From Nocardia aurantiaca (GTDB taxonomy: Bacteria > Actinomycetota > Actinomycetes > Mycobacteriales > Mycobacteriaceae): DNA of 64,000 bases. A program made the position numbers and the translations under genes. How positions within the stretch are numbered: the first letter of the stretch is position 1; each line of letters begins with the position of its first letter. The notes under the pieces were generated by a model. That model saw only the letters and a program-made list of their open reading frames with translations. It did not search any database and was not told the DNA's origin. Of this stretch, positions 28,501-36,460 are shown piece by piece. The stretch is from assembly GCF_009708175.1 (NCBI RefSeq), contig NZ_WMBB01000004.1, positions 124,001-188,000 of the forward strand, written 5' to 3'.

Positions 28501-28985
28501 CCGGCGACGGCCTTGACGAAGATCGGGAACTCCATCGACTCCGAGGCGGCCATGAGCGTGTCCACATCGGCGGACGGTTCGCTCGAACGCAGCACCGGCA
28601 GTCCGGCGGCCTTGGCGGCGGCGATGGCGCGCGCCTTGTTACCGGTCAGTTCGAGGACCTGCGCGGACGGGCCGATGAAGGTGATGCCCTCCCGGGCGCA
28701 GGCGGCGGCCAGGTCCGGGTTCTCCGACAGGAAGCCGTAGCCCGGGTAGATGGCGTCCGCGCCCGCGGACTTGGCGGCCTTGATGATCTCCTCGATCGAG
28801 AGGTACGCCCGCACGGGGTGTCCGGGCTCACCGATCTGGTACGCCTCGTCGGCCTTGAGCCGGTGCACGGAGTTGCGGTCCTCGTACGGGAAAACCGCGA
28901 CGGTACCGATGCCGAGTTCGTAGGCCGCACGGAAGGCGCGAATGGCGATCTCGCCGCGGTTGGCGACCAGGACTTTGGAGAACAT
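25581..28985 (-). CDS. pyc: Pyruvate carboxylase
   Basis: Pyruvate carboxylase is a biotin enzyme that makes oxaloacetate from pyruvate, bicarbonate and ATP. The 1134-residue chain contains the biotin carboxylase domain first (MFSKVLVANRGEIAIRAFRA, ATP-grasp GGGGRGMR, EMNPRIQVEHTVTEE); then the carboxyltransferase barrel (VTDTTFRDAHQSLLATRVRT, DALNNVDQMRPA, HTHDTPGG); and last the biotinyl domain with EAMKMEAAI (biotin-Lys). The length is normal for a single-chain enzyme. ATG 28985 is chosen because the biotin carboxylase N-terminus begins there, although the frame is open for another 1.7 kb upstream. Confidence 0.97.
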   Translation of the reverse strand: MFSKVLVANRGEIAIRAFRAAYELGIGTVAVFPYEDRNSVHRLKADEAYQIGEPGHPVRAYLSIEEIIKAAKSAGADAIYPGYGFLSENPDLAAACAREGITFIGPSAQVLELTGNKARAIAAAKAAGLPVLRSSEPSADVDTLMAASESMEFPIFVKAVAGGGGRGMRRVTDPAQLRESIEAAAREAESAFGDATVFLEQAVVNPRHIEVQILADQQGDVIHLFERDCSLQRRHQKVIELAPAPNLDPALRERICADAVAFARQIGYSCAGTVEFLLDERGNHVFIEMNPRIQVEHTVTEEITDVDLVQSQLRIAAGETLADLGLSQESVHIRGAALQCRITTEDPANGFRPDTGRITGYRSPGGAGVRLDGGANVGAEVGAHFDSMLVKLTCRGRDFATAVARARRAVAEFRIRGVTTNIPFLLAVLDDPDFRAGKVTTSFIDERPELLTLKSSADRGTKILQYLADVTVNKPHGSRPTKVYPHDKLPAIDLTVPPPAGSRQRLLELGPEAFAQWLRNREGVAVTDTTFRDAHQSLLATRVRTNGLLDVAGHVARMTPELLSIECWGGATYDVALRFLYEDPWERLAALREAVPNINLQMLLRGRNTVGYTPYPEKVTRAFVSEATATGIDIFRIFDALNNVDQMRPAIDAVRETGTALAEVALSYTGDLSDPNENLYTLDYYLKLAEQIVEAGAHIIGIKDMAGLLRAPAAHTLVTALRREFDLPVHVHTHDTPGGQLATYLAAWQAGADAVDGASAPMAGTTSQPALSAIVAAAANSPYDTGLNLQNVCDLEPYWEALRKVYAPFESGLPGPTGRVYHHEIPGGQLSNLRQQAIALGLGDQFEQVEAKYAAADRMLGRLVKVTPSSKVVGDLALALVGTGVDVEDFASDPGRYDIPDSVIGFLRGELGTPAGGWPEPFRSRALAGRGPAKPETQLTAADEAGLNGTSADRRATLNRLLFPGPTAEFVAHREKFGDTTGLSANQFFYGLRHDEEHRVQLDKGVTLLIGLEAISEPDERGMRTVMCILNGQLRPITVRDRSIASEIPAAEKADKTNAGHIAAPFAGVVTLAVSEGDSVAAGDTIGTIEAMKMEAAITAPRAGTVRRVAIADVQQVEGGDLLVEVNLTEAAAE

Positions 28986-29306
28986 GCGTAGAAGGTACCT
29001 GCCCGGCGATACGAATCGGGCATCGAAGTCCCGTTCGGTGCAATCTTCACAGGACGGACTCGTCGCTTGCGAATTTGTGTTAATCACCGCGATACATCCC
29101 TGTCGGTGAGGGTTGCGATGCTCCGACCACTGAATTCGCCGCCGTGCTAAGCATTGCGGCCCCGCGACCCGTCGCCGGGCGGGCGCGCACCGAGACATCC
29201 CGGTGCCCGGATTGCCGCACGATCGTGTCCGACGCCACAGCCCGCATGGCCGAAGCCGCGCGAGAAGGCTTGAGCGACGGTAAAATCCGGCACGAGGAGG
29301 GGGACG
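28986..29306. other. Intergenic region between divergent pyc and the DUF7373 operon
   Basis: I see no gene here. It must hold the pyc promoter (minus) and the promoter of the lipoprotein operon (plus). The only clear signal is the ribosome binding site GAGGAGG (about 29295-29301) for the TTG start at 29307. No convincing operator or riboswitch is visible. Confidence 0.5.
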
Positions 29307-30503
29307 TTGAGATCGTTCACGTCGCGCGCAGCGCTGCTGGCTTGCCTTGCGGTGGCGCTCGCCGCGGCCGGCTGCACCACCAGCGTCCCCGGTCATGCGG
29401 TCCGGCAGGAGACCGATCCGAGCAGCCTGGAGGTCGGCAACTATCAGACCCGGCCGCGCGTGGTGGGAAACGCCAAGACCGACAAGCAATCCCGCATTCG
29501 CGAGTCGCAGCGGCTGTCGGACTATGTAGCGCTGCCGTTCGAGGCCGACCGCGACTACGCCTATGAGTGCTCGAACGATATCCGCCCGCACATCGTGACC
29601 AACCACAAGGGCCTGGGCGACATCCTCATCAACGACACCTTCGACGAGGTCGCCCACGATCTGCGCGGCGGCTGGGTCGATACCTGGTGCACCGGATCGG
29701 ACTCCGACGACAAGCACCGCAAGCTCAGCATCGCGGTGCTGGAACTGCCGGACGCGGGCCGCGCCGCCGCCGTCGGGCCTACGCTGGAACACGACGACTT
29801 CACCTACAACATCGACAATCGTCCCGTCACCCTGCCGAAATACCCTGACAGCAAGGCACATTGGCGACCGAACGTGGCCTCCATCGGTTCCTGGACCGCG
29901 CACGACCGCTACGTCGTCTTCGTCAAGGTGGTCGACGAGCTGGCCGCCACACCGGATCTGGCCGATCTGACCCGGCGCACCGAGCAGATGCTCAAGGTGG
30001 CACTGCCACTGCTGGACAGGTTCGCGCCCACGCCCGCGGACAGGTTCGAGCACATGCCGCTCGACCCGGACGGCATTCTCGGCCGCACCCTGCCGACGAA
30101 TCCCGAAGAGCCCATGCGGCCGGACCCTGACGGGGTGTACACCGGTCGCGGCGCGCTGCAGAGTCTCGATGGTGACGACCTCGATTTCCTGACTCTCGGC
30201 GACATCGATCTGGTCGGCTATGGCGACGCGCTGGTGTTCCACAGCCGGACCGGCACGGCGGCCCGCGCGCTGTGGGACAAGTGGGATCCGTCCCGGGACA
30301 AACCCGACAATCACCAGAGCATCGCCCCGCCACCGAGTTTCCCCGGCGATATCGGCTGTTTCGCGATCCTGGAGAACGGGAAGGCCGTCTCCAACCAGTG
30401 CACCTTCCATGTGGATCGGTACAACGTGCAGGTCGCCGCCTTCAATGTGCTGGAGTTGTATCAGAAGACGGCGGCCCAGTACGTGCTGGTGACGAGCAGG
30501 TGA
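29307..30503 (+). CDS. DUF7373-family lipoprotein, paralogue 1
   Basis: This is a 398-residue predicted lipoprotein. It has a signal peptide with lipobox LAAAGC and the mature start CTTSVPGHAV, then a large extracytoplasmic domain. The start is TTG 29307, supported by GAGGAGG six bases upstream. The family (DUF7373, from memory) is found in Nocardia and relatives and has no known function. It heads a three-gene run of paralogues (29307, 30508, 31755) with gaps of four to five bases. Shared landmarks are a G-x-Y-x-x-x-P(R) segment shortly after the signal peptide and D(D/N)(L/I)LGxTLP in the middle. Confidence 0.8.
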   Translation: MRSFTSRAALLACLAVALAAAGCTTSVPGHAVRQETDPSSLEVGNYQTRPRVVGNAKTDKQSRIRESQRLSDYVALPFEADRDYAYECSNDIRPHIVTNHKGLGDILINDTFDEVAHDLRGGWVDTWCTGSDSDDKHRKLSIAVLELPDAGRAAAVGPTLEHDDFTYNIDNRPVTLPKYPDSKAHWRPNVASIGSWTAHDRYVVFVKVVDELAATPDLADLTRRTEQMLKVALPLLDRFAPTPADRFEHMPLDPDGILGRTLPTNPEEPMRPDPDGVYTGRGALQSLDGDDLDFLTLGDIDLVGYGDALVFHSRTGTAARALWDKWDPSRDKPDNHQSIAPPPSFPGDIGCFAILENGKAVSNQCTFHVDRYNVQVAAFNVLELYQKTAAQYVLVTSR

Positions 30504-30507
30504 CGGC

Positions 30508-31749
30508 ATGAGGCGCATCCGCGGATTCCGCGGGCTCCGAACGGTTCTGGCGGTGGCGGCTGTGGTGACCGCCGTGCTCGCGTTCAGCGTCGCGGTCGCG
30601 TCGTCGACCGTTCCGGGCCACCCGGTGCCGGGCATGACCCCGCCCGACTTCTCGAAGATTATCGTCGGACCGTACCCTTCGGGCCCGATCGAGTACTCCC
30701 CCACCTACGGGGTCGCCACCGACGTGTACCAGATCGAGTCGCGGCGCATGCTGAGCTATCTGGCCGGTCCGGACGAAATCGATCCCGACGTCACGTTCCT
30801 GGGCGGGGCCAGGGTGCTGGACACCTCCGACGCCAACTTCGACGACTCCGACGGCCCGTTCCCGAAGTCCTGGCAGCCGATCGCCGAGCGCAACAGGATG
30901 ATCGCGGGCGCCTACATCTGGCGCGACAACAACAGCGTCCGCGCGCGCAAGCACATCACCCTCGCGATCATGAGGTTCCCGACCGAACAGGCCGCCCAAG
31001 CGGCCGTCGACGGGTTCTCCGACGCGCTGGCAGCCCCGGGACTGCACCCGATTCCGATCGACGGCGTCGAGAACGCCCGGGCCTCGTCGATCACCGATGC
31101 CAAGGGCCAGGTCTTCGCGGTGCACGGCGTGTACGCGATCATCGGCCACGCGGTGATCCCGCGGGCCGATCCGGCCGCACTCGGTGAGCGTCTGAAGGCC
31201 ATGCTGCAAACCCAGCTCGTCAGGATGGCCGACCTGAAACCCACACCGCTCGAGGACATTCCGGATTTGCCGACCAATCCGGACAACATTCTGGGCCTGA
31301 CGCTGCCGAACAAGTACGACAGCTCCGATTCCGACCGCGTGGGCTGGAGCTACGGCGGGGTCTACAGCCCAGCGGGCGCATTGCATTTCGAACGCGACGG
31401 CGCCGCGGCGCGCAAGGCATACGCGGCGGCCGGGGTGGATCTGGTCGCCCGCAATGCCGCGACCGTCTACCGCACCCGGGATCTGGCGGCGGCCTTCGGT
31501 TTACAGGCCGCCCTGACCACGCTGGGCCGCGACGACGACGAATACCCGCACCCGCCGGGCATCACCGACGCACACTGCATTCAGCTGGACGAGCCCGAGC
31601 CGATCCGTGACTACACCTACCTCTGCGCGGTGGTGTACGGCCGGTATGTCGCGGTGATCGGGGCCGAGGCGCGATTCAGCGGGGCCGCGCCCGCCTCGTT
31701 CGCGCAACGGGTTTCGGCGCAGTACTCGATGCTGGCCAAGAGCGGATAG
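30508..31749 (+). CDS. DUF7373-family exported protein, paralogue 2, without lipobox cysteine
   Basis: This 413-residue paralogue of the flanking genes has an N-terminal hydrophobic segment (VLAVAAVVTAVLAFSVAVAS), but the position of the lipobox cysteine in paralogue 1 reads SSTVPGHPV here instead of GCTTSVPGHAV. It is therefore probably membrane-anchored by its uncleaved segment, or secreted, rather than lipidated. The middle keeps NPDNILGLTLP and the end QRVSAQYSMLAKSG, which matches QRLSAQYELLAYG in paralogue 3. It starts four bases after the preceding stop. The function is unknown. Confidence 0.78.
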   Translation: MRRIRGFRGLRTVLAVAAVVTAVLAFSVAVASSTVPGHPVPGMTPPDFSKIIVGPYPSGPIEYSPTYGVATDVYQIESRRMLSYLAGPDEIDPDVTFLGGARVLDTSDANFDDSDGPFPKSWQPIAERNRMIAGAYIWRDNNSVRARKHITLAIMRFPTEQAAQAAVDGFSDALAAPGLHPIPIDGVENARASSITDAKGQVFAVHGVYAIIGHAVIPRADPAALGERLKAMLQTQLVRMADLKPTPLEDIPDLPTNPDNILGLTLPNKYDSSDSDRVGWSYGGVYSPAGALHFERDGAAARKAYAAAGVDLVARNAATVYRTRDLAAAFGLQAALTTLGRDDDEYPHPPGITDAHCIQLDEPEPIRDYTYLCAVVYGRYVAVIGAEARFSGAAPASFAQRVSAQYSMLAKSG

Positions 31750-31754
31750 CTGCC

Positions 31755-32945
31755 ATGACCACTGCGCGCACGAGAACGCGGTCGGCACTGCTGGCGCTGG
31801 CGGTCGTCCTCGCCGCCGCCTGCGGATCGACCCCACACGAACCGGCCGCTCCCACCTCGAAGGCCGCGATCGTCGATGCCTCCCAGCTGGATCCGGGCAA
31901 TTACCCGGTGGTGCCGCGCACGATCACGACCAAGAAGCCCGATATCACGGTCGGCGATCTGCTCCAGGAATCGATCCGGATGGCCGAGCACATCCCACTG
32001 GCGCTCGAGATCGACGACCGGCTGGTGTACAGCAATGCCGCGCACGCGGTCACGGCCGACTACACACCAATGAGCATCGACAACTTCAATGACAAGGCGC
32101 CGGGCCTGATCGCGGGGTGGGAGTCGGGCGGGCGGCATCGCGTCGACAGCTCGCTCGGATTGAACGTGGACCTCACCGTGCTGCGGTTCACGAAACCGGA
32201 GCAGGCGGCCGCTGCCGGGGATTTCCTTGTCGGACTGGCGGATCCGGAGTACCCGGACAAGGGTCCGCTGCGGATACCGGGCTATCCCACCGCGAAGGCG
32301 GCCCTGACCTCGCTCGAATCGGTGAAAGCCGGTTACGCGCAGGGCGATTACCTCTACTGGCTCCATCTCGAGGACGATCTCACGGTGCCCGACGGCCCCG
32401 GCGCCCTGCTGGATATGGCGAAGCGGGTGCTGGACAAGGCCATCGACTCCATGCGGGACTATCAGCCGACCCCGTTGGACCAGCTCGCGGGCATCGCCGC
32501 CGACCCCGACGACCTGCTCGGGCGCACCCTGCCGCCGGGCAAGGGACAGATCTGGGCGATCGAGGGGCTGTACGGTCCGCATGCCGCGCTGGCCCTCGAT
32601 GATCGACCGGCGGTCTCCCGGCGCGCCTTCGACGAGGACGGGGTCGATCTGGTGGCGCACGCGCTCAGCGGCGTCTACCGGACCCGGGACAGCGCCGCCG
32701 CACAGCGGCTGATCGGCACGTTCGTAGACGAGCTGAGCGACAGGTACAAACCCGTCGACGCGCCGCCCGGTCTGGCAACCGCTCGGTGCCTGCAGCTGAA
32801 GGACGAGAAGAACGCCGTCGCCGCGAAGTTCATGTGCTATCTACCCTACGAGCGCTACGTGGCGGAGGTGTACGCCGACCAGTCCCAGGATCTGCGCCAA
32901 CGGCTTTCGGCGCAGTACGAACTGCTCGCGTACGGGCACATTTGA
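31755..32945 (+). CDS. DUF7373-family lipoprotein, paralogue 3
   Basis: This is a 396-residue predicted lipoprotein: signal peptide SALLALAVVLAAACGS, with a lipobox ending LAAAC. It keeps LDPGNYPVVPRTI (paralogue 1: LEVGNYQTRPRVV), DPDDLLGRTLPPG and the tail QRLSAQYELLAYG. It is the third gene of the unit. The 72-bp gap to the downstream kinase contains its own ribosome binding site and a possible promoter, so co-transcription with the kinase is uncertain. Confidence 0.8.
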   Translation: MTTARTRTRSALLALAVVLAAACGSTPHEPAAPTSKAAIVDASQLDPGNYPVVPRTITTKKPDITVGDLLQESIRMAEHIPLALEIDDRLVYSNAAHAVTADYTPMSIDNFNDKAPGLIAGWESGGRHRVDSSLGLNVDLTVLRFTKPEQAAAAGDFLVGLADPEYPDKGPLRIPGYPTAKAALTSLESVKAGYAQGDYLYWLHLEDDLTVPDGPGALLDMAKRVLDKAIDSMRDYQPTPLDQLAGIAADPDDLLGRTLPPGKGQIWAIEGLYGPHAALALDDRPAVSRRAFDEDGVDLVAHALSGVYRTRDSAAAQRLIGTFVDELSDRYKPVDAPPGLATARCLQLKDEKNAVAAKFMCYLPYERYVAEVYADQSQDLRQRLSAQYELLAYGHI

Positions 32946-33017
32946 TCCCGGGCCGGGTGCGGTGAACGTTGCTACATTCATAGGGTCGGCATCCCGGCAG
33001 CGCTGAGGAGGACGTGA

Positions 33018-34514
33018 ATGCCGTTGCGGCCCGGCACGATCGTGGGCGGCTACCGGGTGATCCGGGTACTCGGCAGCGGCGGCATGGGCACCGTGTACCT
33101 GGTGCAGGATCCGATGTTCCCGCGCCGGCTCGACGCGCTGAAGGTCCTCAGCGCCGACCTGTCCCACGACGAGCTCTACCGCGCCCGGTTCGAACGCGAG
33201 GCGAATCTCGCGGCGGAACTGGACCATCCGAACATCGTGACGGTCTACGCGCGTGGTGAGGAGGACGGGCGGCTGTGGATCGCCATGCAGTACGTGCCCG
33301 GCACCGATGCCGCGGTCGAGCTGAAGAAGAACCCGCAGGGCATGACGCCGCAGCGCGCGCTGCGCATCGTCACCGAGGTCGGGAAGGCCCTCGACCACGC
33401 GCACCGGCGCGGCCTGCTGCACCGTGACGTGAAGCCCGCCAACTTTCTGCTCTCGCACGGCGAGGAGGACTCTCCGGACGACGAGGAGCGGGTGCTGCTC
33501 ACCGATTTCGGTGTGGCCACATCCGTTTCCGACGGTCGCGAGCTCACCGCGACCGACGGCCTGATGGCCACGCTGGCCTACGCGCCGCCCGAACGGCTGG
33601 TCGCGGGGCCGCTCGACCATCGCGGCGATATCTACAGTCTGGGCTGCGCGTTCGTGAAGCTGCTCACCGGCCGCACCCCGTTCCCGGTGACCTCGCTGGC
33701 CCAGGCGACCCTGGGCCACCTGCAGGAGCCGCCGCCCGCGTTGGGCACGCTGCGCGCCGACCTGCCGCCGGCGCTGGACGCGGTGATCGCCAAGGTGCTG
33801 GCCAAGGATCCGGCGCACCGCTACGCCACTTGCCGCGACTTCACCGATGACGCGGCGCTCGCGCTCCAGGGCCGGATGCCGACGGCCCCAGCGATCGTCG
33901 ATGACGAGCCGCCGACGGAACGGATCGACCGGCCGCGTCCACCCGTCGAACGCGCACGGCTGCGGCAGGCCGTGACCATCGCGGCGATCGCTGCGCTGCT
34001 GGGCATTTCGGGTGTCGCCGCCTTCCTGTCCGCCCATCACGACTCCGGCGGCGGGACCCCCACGGCCACCACGACCCACACCGATTCCCTGGCGCAGGTG
34101 CGCTCGGCGCACCCCGCGTTCCAGAACAAGACCATCGCCGCCTTCAACTTCGGCGACGGCACGCTCTCCGCCGACCTCGACACCAGTGACCAGGCGAAGT
34201 TCCTGCAGGACATCGGCTTCCGCTACGCCACCGATTTCCGTGCCCAGTCCGGCGAGGGCTCTCCCAGACCGCTGTCCCCCTCCGATGTCATCGTCCCCGA
34301 CGTCGATCTCGTCATCGTGGTGCGCACCGACAAGCAGGCGGGCAACGGCGGCCTACGCGGCCTGCCCAGCTCTTTCGTCTCCTCCAATCTCACCCACGCC
34401 CGGCTCGTCATCGTCGACGACCCCGCCGCCGCCCAGGCGTTCCAGCACTGGAACGACCGCTCGCCGGACATCCTCGTGCAGAAGGTCGTTCCCGCCATCG
34501 TCAAGGTCCTGTGA
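33018..34514 (+). CDS. Transmembrane serine/threonine protein kinase
   Basis: This is a 498-residue STPK. The kinase domain spans residues 1 to about 275, with LGSGGMGTVYLVQD, the lysine in LDALKVLS, GLLHRDVKPANFLL, LTDFGVAT and the APPERL motif, all consistent with activity. One membrane helix (VTIAAIAALLGISGVAAFLS) begins near residue 317. A C-terminal extracellular domain of about 155 residues without PASTA repeats follows (NKTIAAFNFGDGTLSADLDT). ATG 33018 has GAGGAGG upstream. It lies just after the three DUF7373 genes and before a small lipoprotein, so its outside domain may sense an envelope signal. Confidence 0.92.
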   Translation: MPLRPGTIVGGYRVIRVLGSGGMGTVYLVQDPMFPRRLDALKVLSADLSHDELYRARFEREANLAAELDHPNIVTVYARGEEDGRLWIAMQYVPGTDAAVELKKNPQGMTPQRALRIVTEVGKALDHAHRRGLLHRDVKPANFLLSHGEEDSPDDEERVLLTDFGVATSVSDGRELTATDGLMATLAYAPPERLVAGPLDHRGDIYSLGCAFVKLLTGRTPFPVTSLAQATLGHLQEPPPALGTLRADLPPALDAVIAKVLAKDPAHRYATCRDFTDDAALALQGRMPTAPAIVDDEPPTERIDRPRPPVERARLRQAVTIAAIAALLGISGVAAFLSAHHDSGGGTPTATTTHTDSLAQVRSAHPAFQNKTIAAFNFGDGTLSADLDTSDQAKFLQDIGFRYATDFRAQSGEGSPRPLSPSDVIVPDVDLVIVVRTDKQAGNGGLRGLPSSFVSSNLTHARLVIVDDPAAAQAFQHWNDRSPDILVQKVVPAIVKVL

Positions 34515-34649
34515 GCCTCCACCCGGAAACCGTTCCACGACAGCGTTATCCACCGCGAAAAGCAGAGGCGTGACGGACGGCGCATGTGCGCCATCACGTT
34601 GGCCGGGCCCTGCGGTCCTTGTTACGCTCCGCCCGGACAGGAGGTCGAG

Positions 34650-35189
34650 GTGTTCGGAAGACGGTGGGGACTCCGATGCCTGGCGGCGGCCGTGGCCGTC
34701 TTGGCGCTCGCGGGCTGCGGATCGTCTCCCGTGCCCGAATCCGACCCTGGCTCAACGCCTTCGGCGCATTCGAACAAGGACTTGTGCGACCGGATGACCG
34801 ATTTCTTCCACAACACGCTGGGCGTCCCGGAGGCGCAGGTGGCCGAGCTCAGCCAGGGCACCATCAACGCCACGATCGGCATGTCCGGTTCGTGCTACCT
34901 GAACCTGCAACGCCGCGCCCCCTATGTCGCCTGGATGACGGTGCGCAACATGCGCAAACCCGATCACACCGATCCGACGGGCGACCGCTACCAGCGCCTG
35001 GACGGTTTCGGCGAGGATGTCTGGCGCACCCCGGACGACAGCTTCCTGACCCGGGTCGGCACGTGGGAAGGCATGCTCGCGATCGACGACAAGGTCGCTG
35101 GAGCCGGTTCGACACCGCTGAGGATGACCGACGCGAAGGTGCGGGACACCATCGGGTTCCTCATCGACGTCACCCGCCAAATGCAGTAG
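34650..35189 (+). CDS. Small lipoprotein of unknown function (DUF3558-like)
   Basis: This is a 179-residue predicted lipoprotein with signal MFGRRWGLRCLAAAVAVLAL and lipobox LALAGC. The mature domain has two Cys (NKDLCDRMTDFF and GMSGSCYLNL), a Trp-rich core and a C-terminal helix, similar in style to DUF3558 lipoproteins of mycolic-acid bacteria. GTG 34650 is chosen because AGGAGG lies a few bases upstream, whereas an in-frame ATG at 34584 would put 22 residues before the signal. The function is unknown. Confidence 0.72.
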   Translation: MFGRRWGLRCLAAAVAVLALAGCGSSPVPESDPGSTPSAHSNKDLCDRMTDFFHNTLGVPEAQVAELSQGTINATIGMSGSCYLNLQRRAPYVAWMTVRNMRKPDHTDPTGDRYQRLDGFGEDVWRTPDDSFLTRVGTWEGMLAIDDKVAGAGSTPLRMTDAKVRDTIGFLIDVTRQMQ

Positions 35190-35223
35190 GCGTTCACCGC
35201 GGCCGACGCCCTAGGCTGGCGTC

Positions 35224-35400
35224 ATGACCGATCAACCGCGCCTGCGCTACCGCCTGATCACCGGACCCGATGACGCGCGATTCTGCGAGCGGATCAGCGC
35301 ACTGCTCGACGAGGGCTATCGACTCCACGGCTCGCCCGCCGTGACCTTCGACGGCACCGCGGTCATCGCCGCGCAGGCGGTGGTGTGGGGCGCCGACTGA
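35224..35400 (+). CDS. DUF1737 protein
   Basis: This 58-residue protein is too short for most ORF filters. The sequence LRYRLITGPDDARFCERISA, then LLDEGYRLHGSPAVTFDG and VIAAQAVVWG, matches the DUF1737 pattern (YRVxTGxDDxxFCxRVxxxL then GWxLxGSP). The family is small, cytosolic and uncharacterised. It lies 34 bp after the lipoprotein gene and converges with the IclR gene. Confidence 0.82.
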   Translation: MTDQPRLRYRLITGPDDARFCERISALLDEGYRLHGSPAVTFDGTAVIAAQAVVWGAD

Positions 35401-35448
35401 CGTGCCGCGACCTCGAAAACCGGTTCACGGCGGTGCATTTGGACGAGC

Positions 35449-36348
35449 TCATGCGCGGCGGGCGGGCACCGACTCCAGCCCGTCCTCGATGCGGCGCGCG
35501 GCCGCGGACAACTCGGCCAGATAGCGACGCCGTTCGGCGCGGGTGACGTCCTCGCGCAACGGGCCGATCTGCAATTCCAGCACCGCGTGACCGCCGCCGT
35601 CGAAGACCGGTGCGCTCAGATAACTCAGCGGCAGCGCCACATCGCGGTCGAGCGTGGATTGGTCGTAGGCGCTCCCGACGATGGTCCCCAGCTGCGCCAG
35701 CACCCGGCCCCGCAATTCCTTGCTGCCCGGGTGATCGGCGAGGTGATCGGCGACCTCCGACAGCACCCGGACGCCGGGCAGGCTGTCGGGTTCCAGCCGC
35801 CACGCGCAGTATCCGGCGGAGCGGAGGGTCGCGAGCACGGCGCGATATTCGTCACGTCGCTCCGGCCCCCGCGTCTCGAGCCAATCCTGTTGGCGGGCCG
35901 TGGTGGCGTGGGCGATGATGGCGGCGCCCGCCGGCGCGCGCAGTGGAATCCGCACGCCGCATTCGATTCCCGCGGTGAGCCGGTCGCGGGTGACGGCCAC
36001 GAATTCCAGATGGTCGCCGCTGAGCGCGGTCAGGGCGGCGCCGCAGTCGACACGGTCGGCCAGCCGCTCCAATTCCTGGTCCAGCCAGGCCCGATCGTCG
36101 CGCCGTGTGGCCGCGCGAGCCCCGATGGCGGCCAGCCGGGTGCCGAGTTCGTAGCTCAGATCCGGGAGCCGGCGCACCCAGCCGCGTTCGGCGAGGGCGG
36201 CCAGGATCGCTCCGGCGGTGGAGCGGTTGAGGGTCAGGGTGTCGGCGATCTCGGCCGCGGTGAGCGCGGCACGCTGGGCGGCGAGCAGTTCCACGATGGC
36301 GACCACGCGCTGGGTGGGCGGTGAGCTCTCGGTCTTGCCAGCGGGCAC
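35449..36348 (-). CDS. IclR family transcriptional regulator
   Basis: This is a 299-residue regulator. The N-terminal winged helix is TQRVVAIVELLAAQRAALTA then AEIADTLTLNRSTAGAIL; the C-terminal effector domain contains IPLRAPAGAAIIAHATTA and a tail of about 40 residues. The GTG start at 36348 has AGGAGA nine bases upstream. It is divergent from the DUF445 gene, and the 108 bp between them hold a palindrome and a direct repeat that fit an autoregulatory operator. The effector is unknown. Confidence 0.9.
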   Translation of the reverse strand: MPAGKTESSPPTQRVVAIVELLAAQRAALTAAEIADTLTLNRSTAGAILAALAERGWVRRLPDLSYELGTRLAAIGARAATRRDDRAWLDQELERLADRVDCGAALTALSGDHLEFVAVTRDRLTAGIECGVRIPLRAPAGAAIIAHATTARQQDWLETRGPERRDEYRAVLATLRSAGYCAWRLEPDSLPGVRVLSEVADHLADHPGSKELRGRVLAQLGTIVGSAYDQSTLDRDVALPLSYLSAPVFDGGGHAVLELQIGPLREDVTRAERRRYLAELSAAARRIEDGLESVPARRA

Positions 36349-36369
36349 GCGGGTCTCCTAACCTGAGCG

Positions 36370-36403
36370 CGATACAAATAACCGTATCGCAGGATACGAA
36401 TAA
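36370..36403. promoter_or_regulatory. Probable operator between the IclR and DUF445 genes
   Basis: CGATAC (36370-36375) and GTATCG (36384-36389) form a palindrome. In addition GATACAAATAA (36371-36381) is repeated as GATACGAATAA (36393-36403), 22 bp apart, about two helix turns. This AT-rich pair in the divergent promoter region is the natural candidate site for the IclR regulator. Confidence 0.6.
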
Positions 36404-36421
36404 TCGCGCTGAGGAGCGGGC

Positions 36422-36460
36422 ATGGCAACCACCGGGGCGCAGAGGCCGAGCGGGTCGTGA
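36422..36460 (+). CDS. 12-residue leader ORF coupled to the DUF445 gene
   Basis: ATG 36422 is preceded by a strong GAGGAG ribosome binding site (36411-36416) and encodes MATTGAQRPSGS. Its TGA (36458-36460) overlaps the GTG start of DUF445 (36457-36459). The DUF445 start itself has no good ribosome binding site, so ribosomes probably reach it by reinitiation. This is seen in sequence; translation is inferred. Confidence 0.5.
   Translation: MATTGAQRPSGS

Noticed and set aside
28986..30704. Upstream extension of the pyc frame on the minus strand
   Set aside because: The extension is antisense to the DUF7373 lipoprotein gene and the biotin carboxylase domain starts at 28985.
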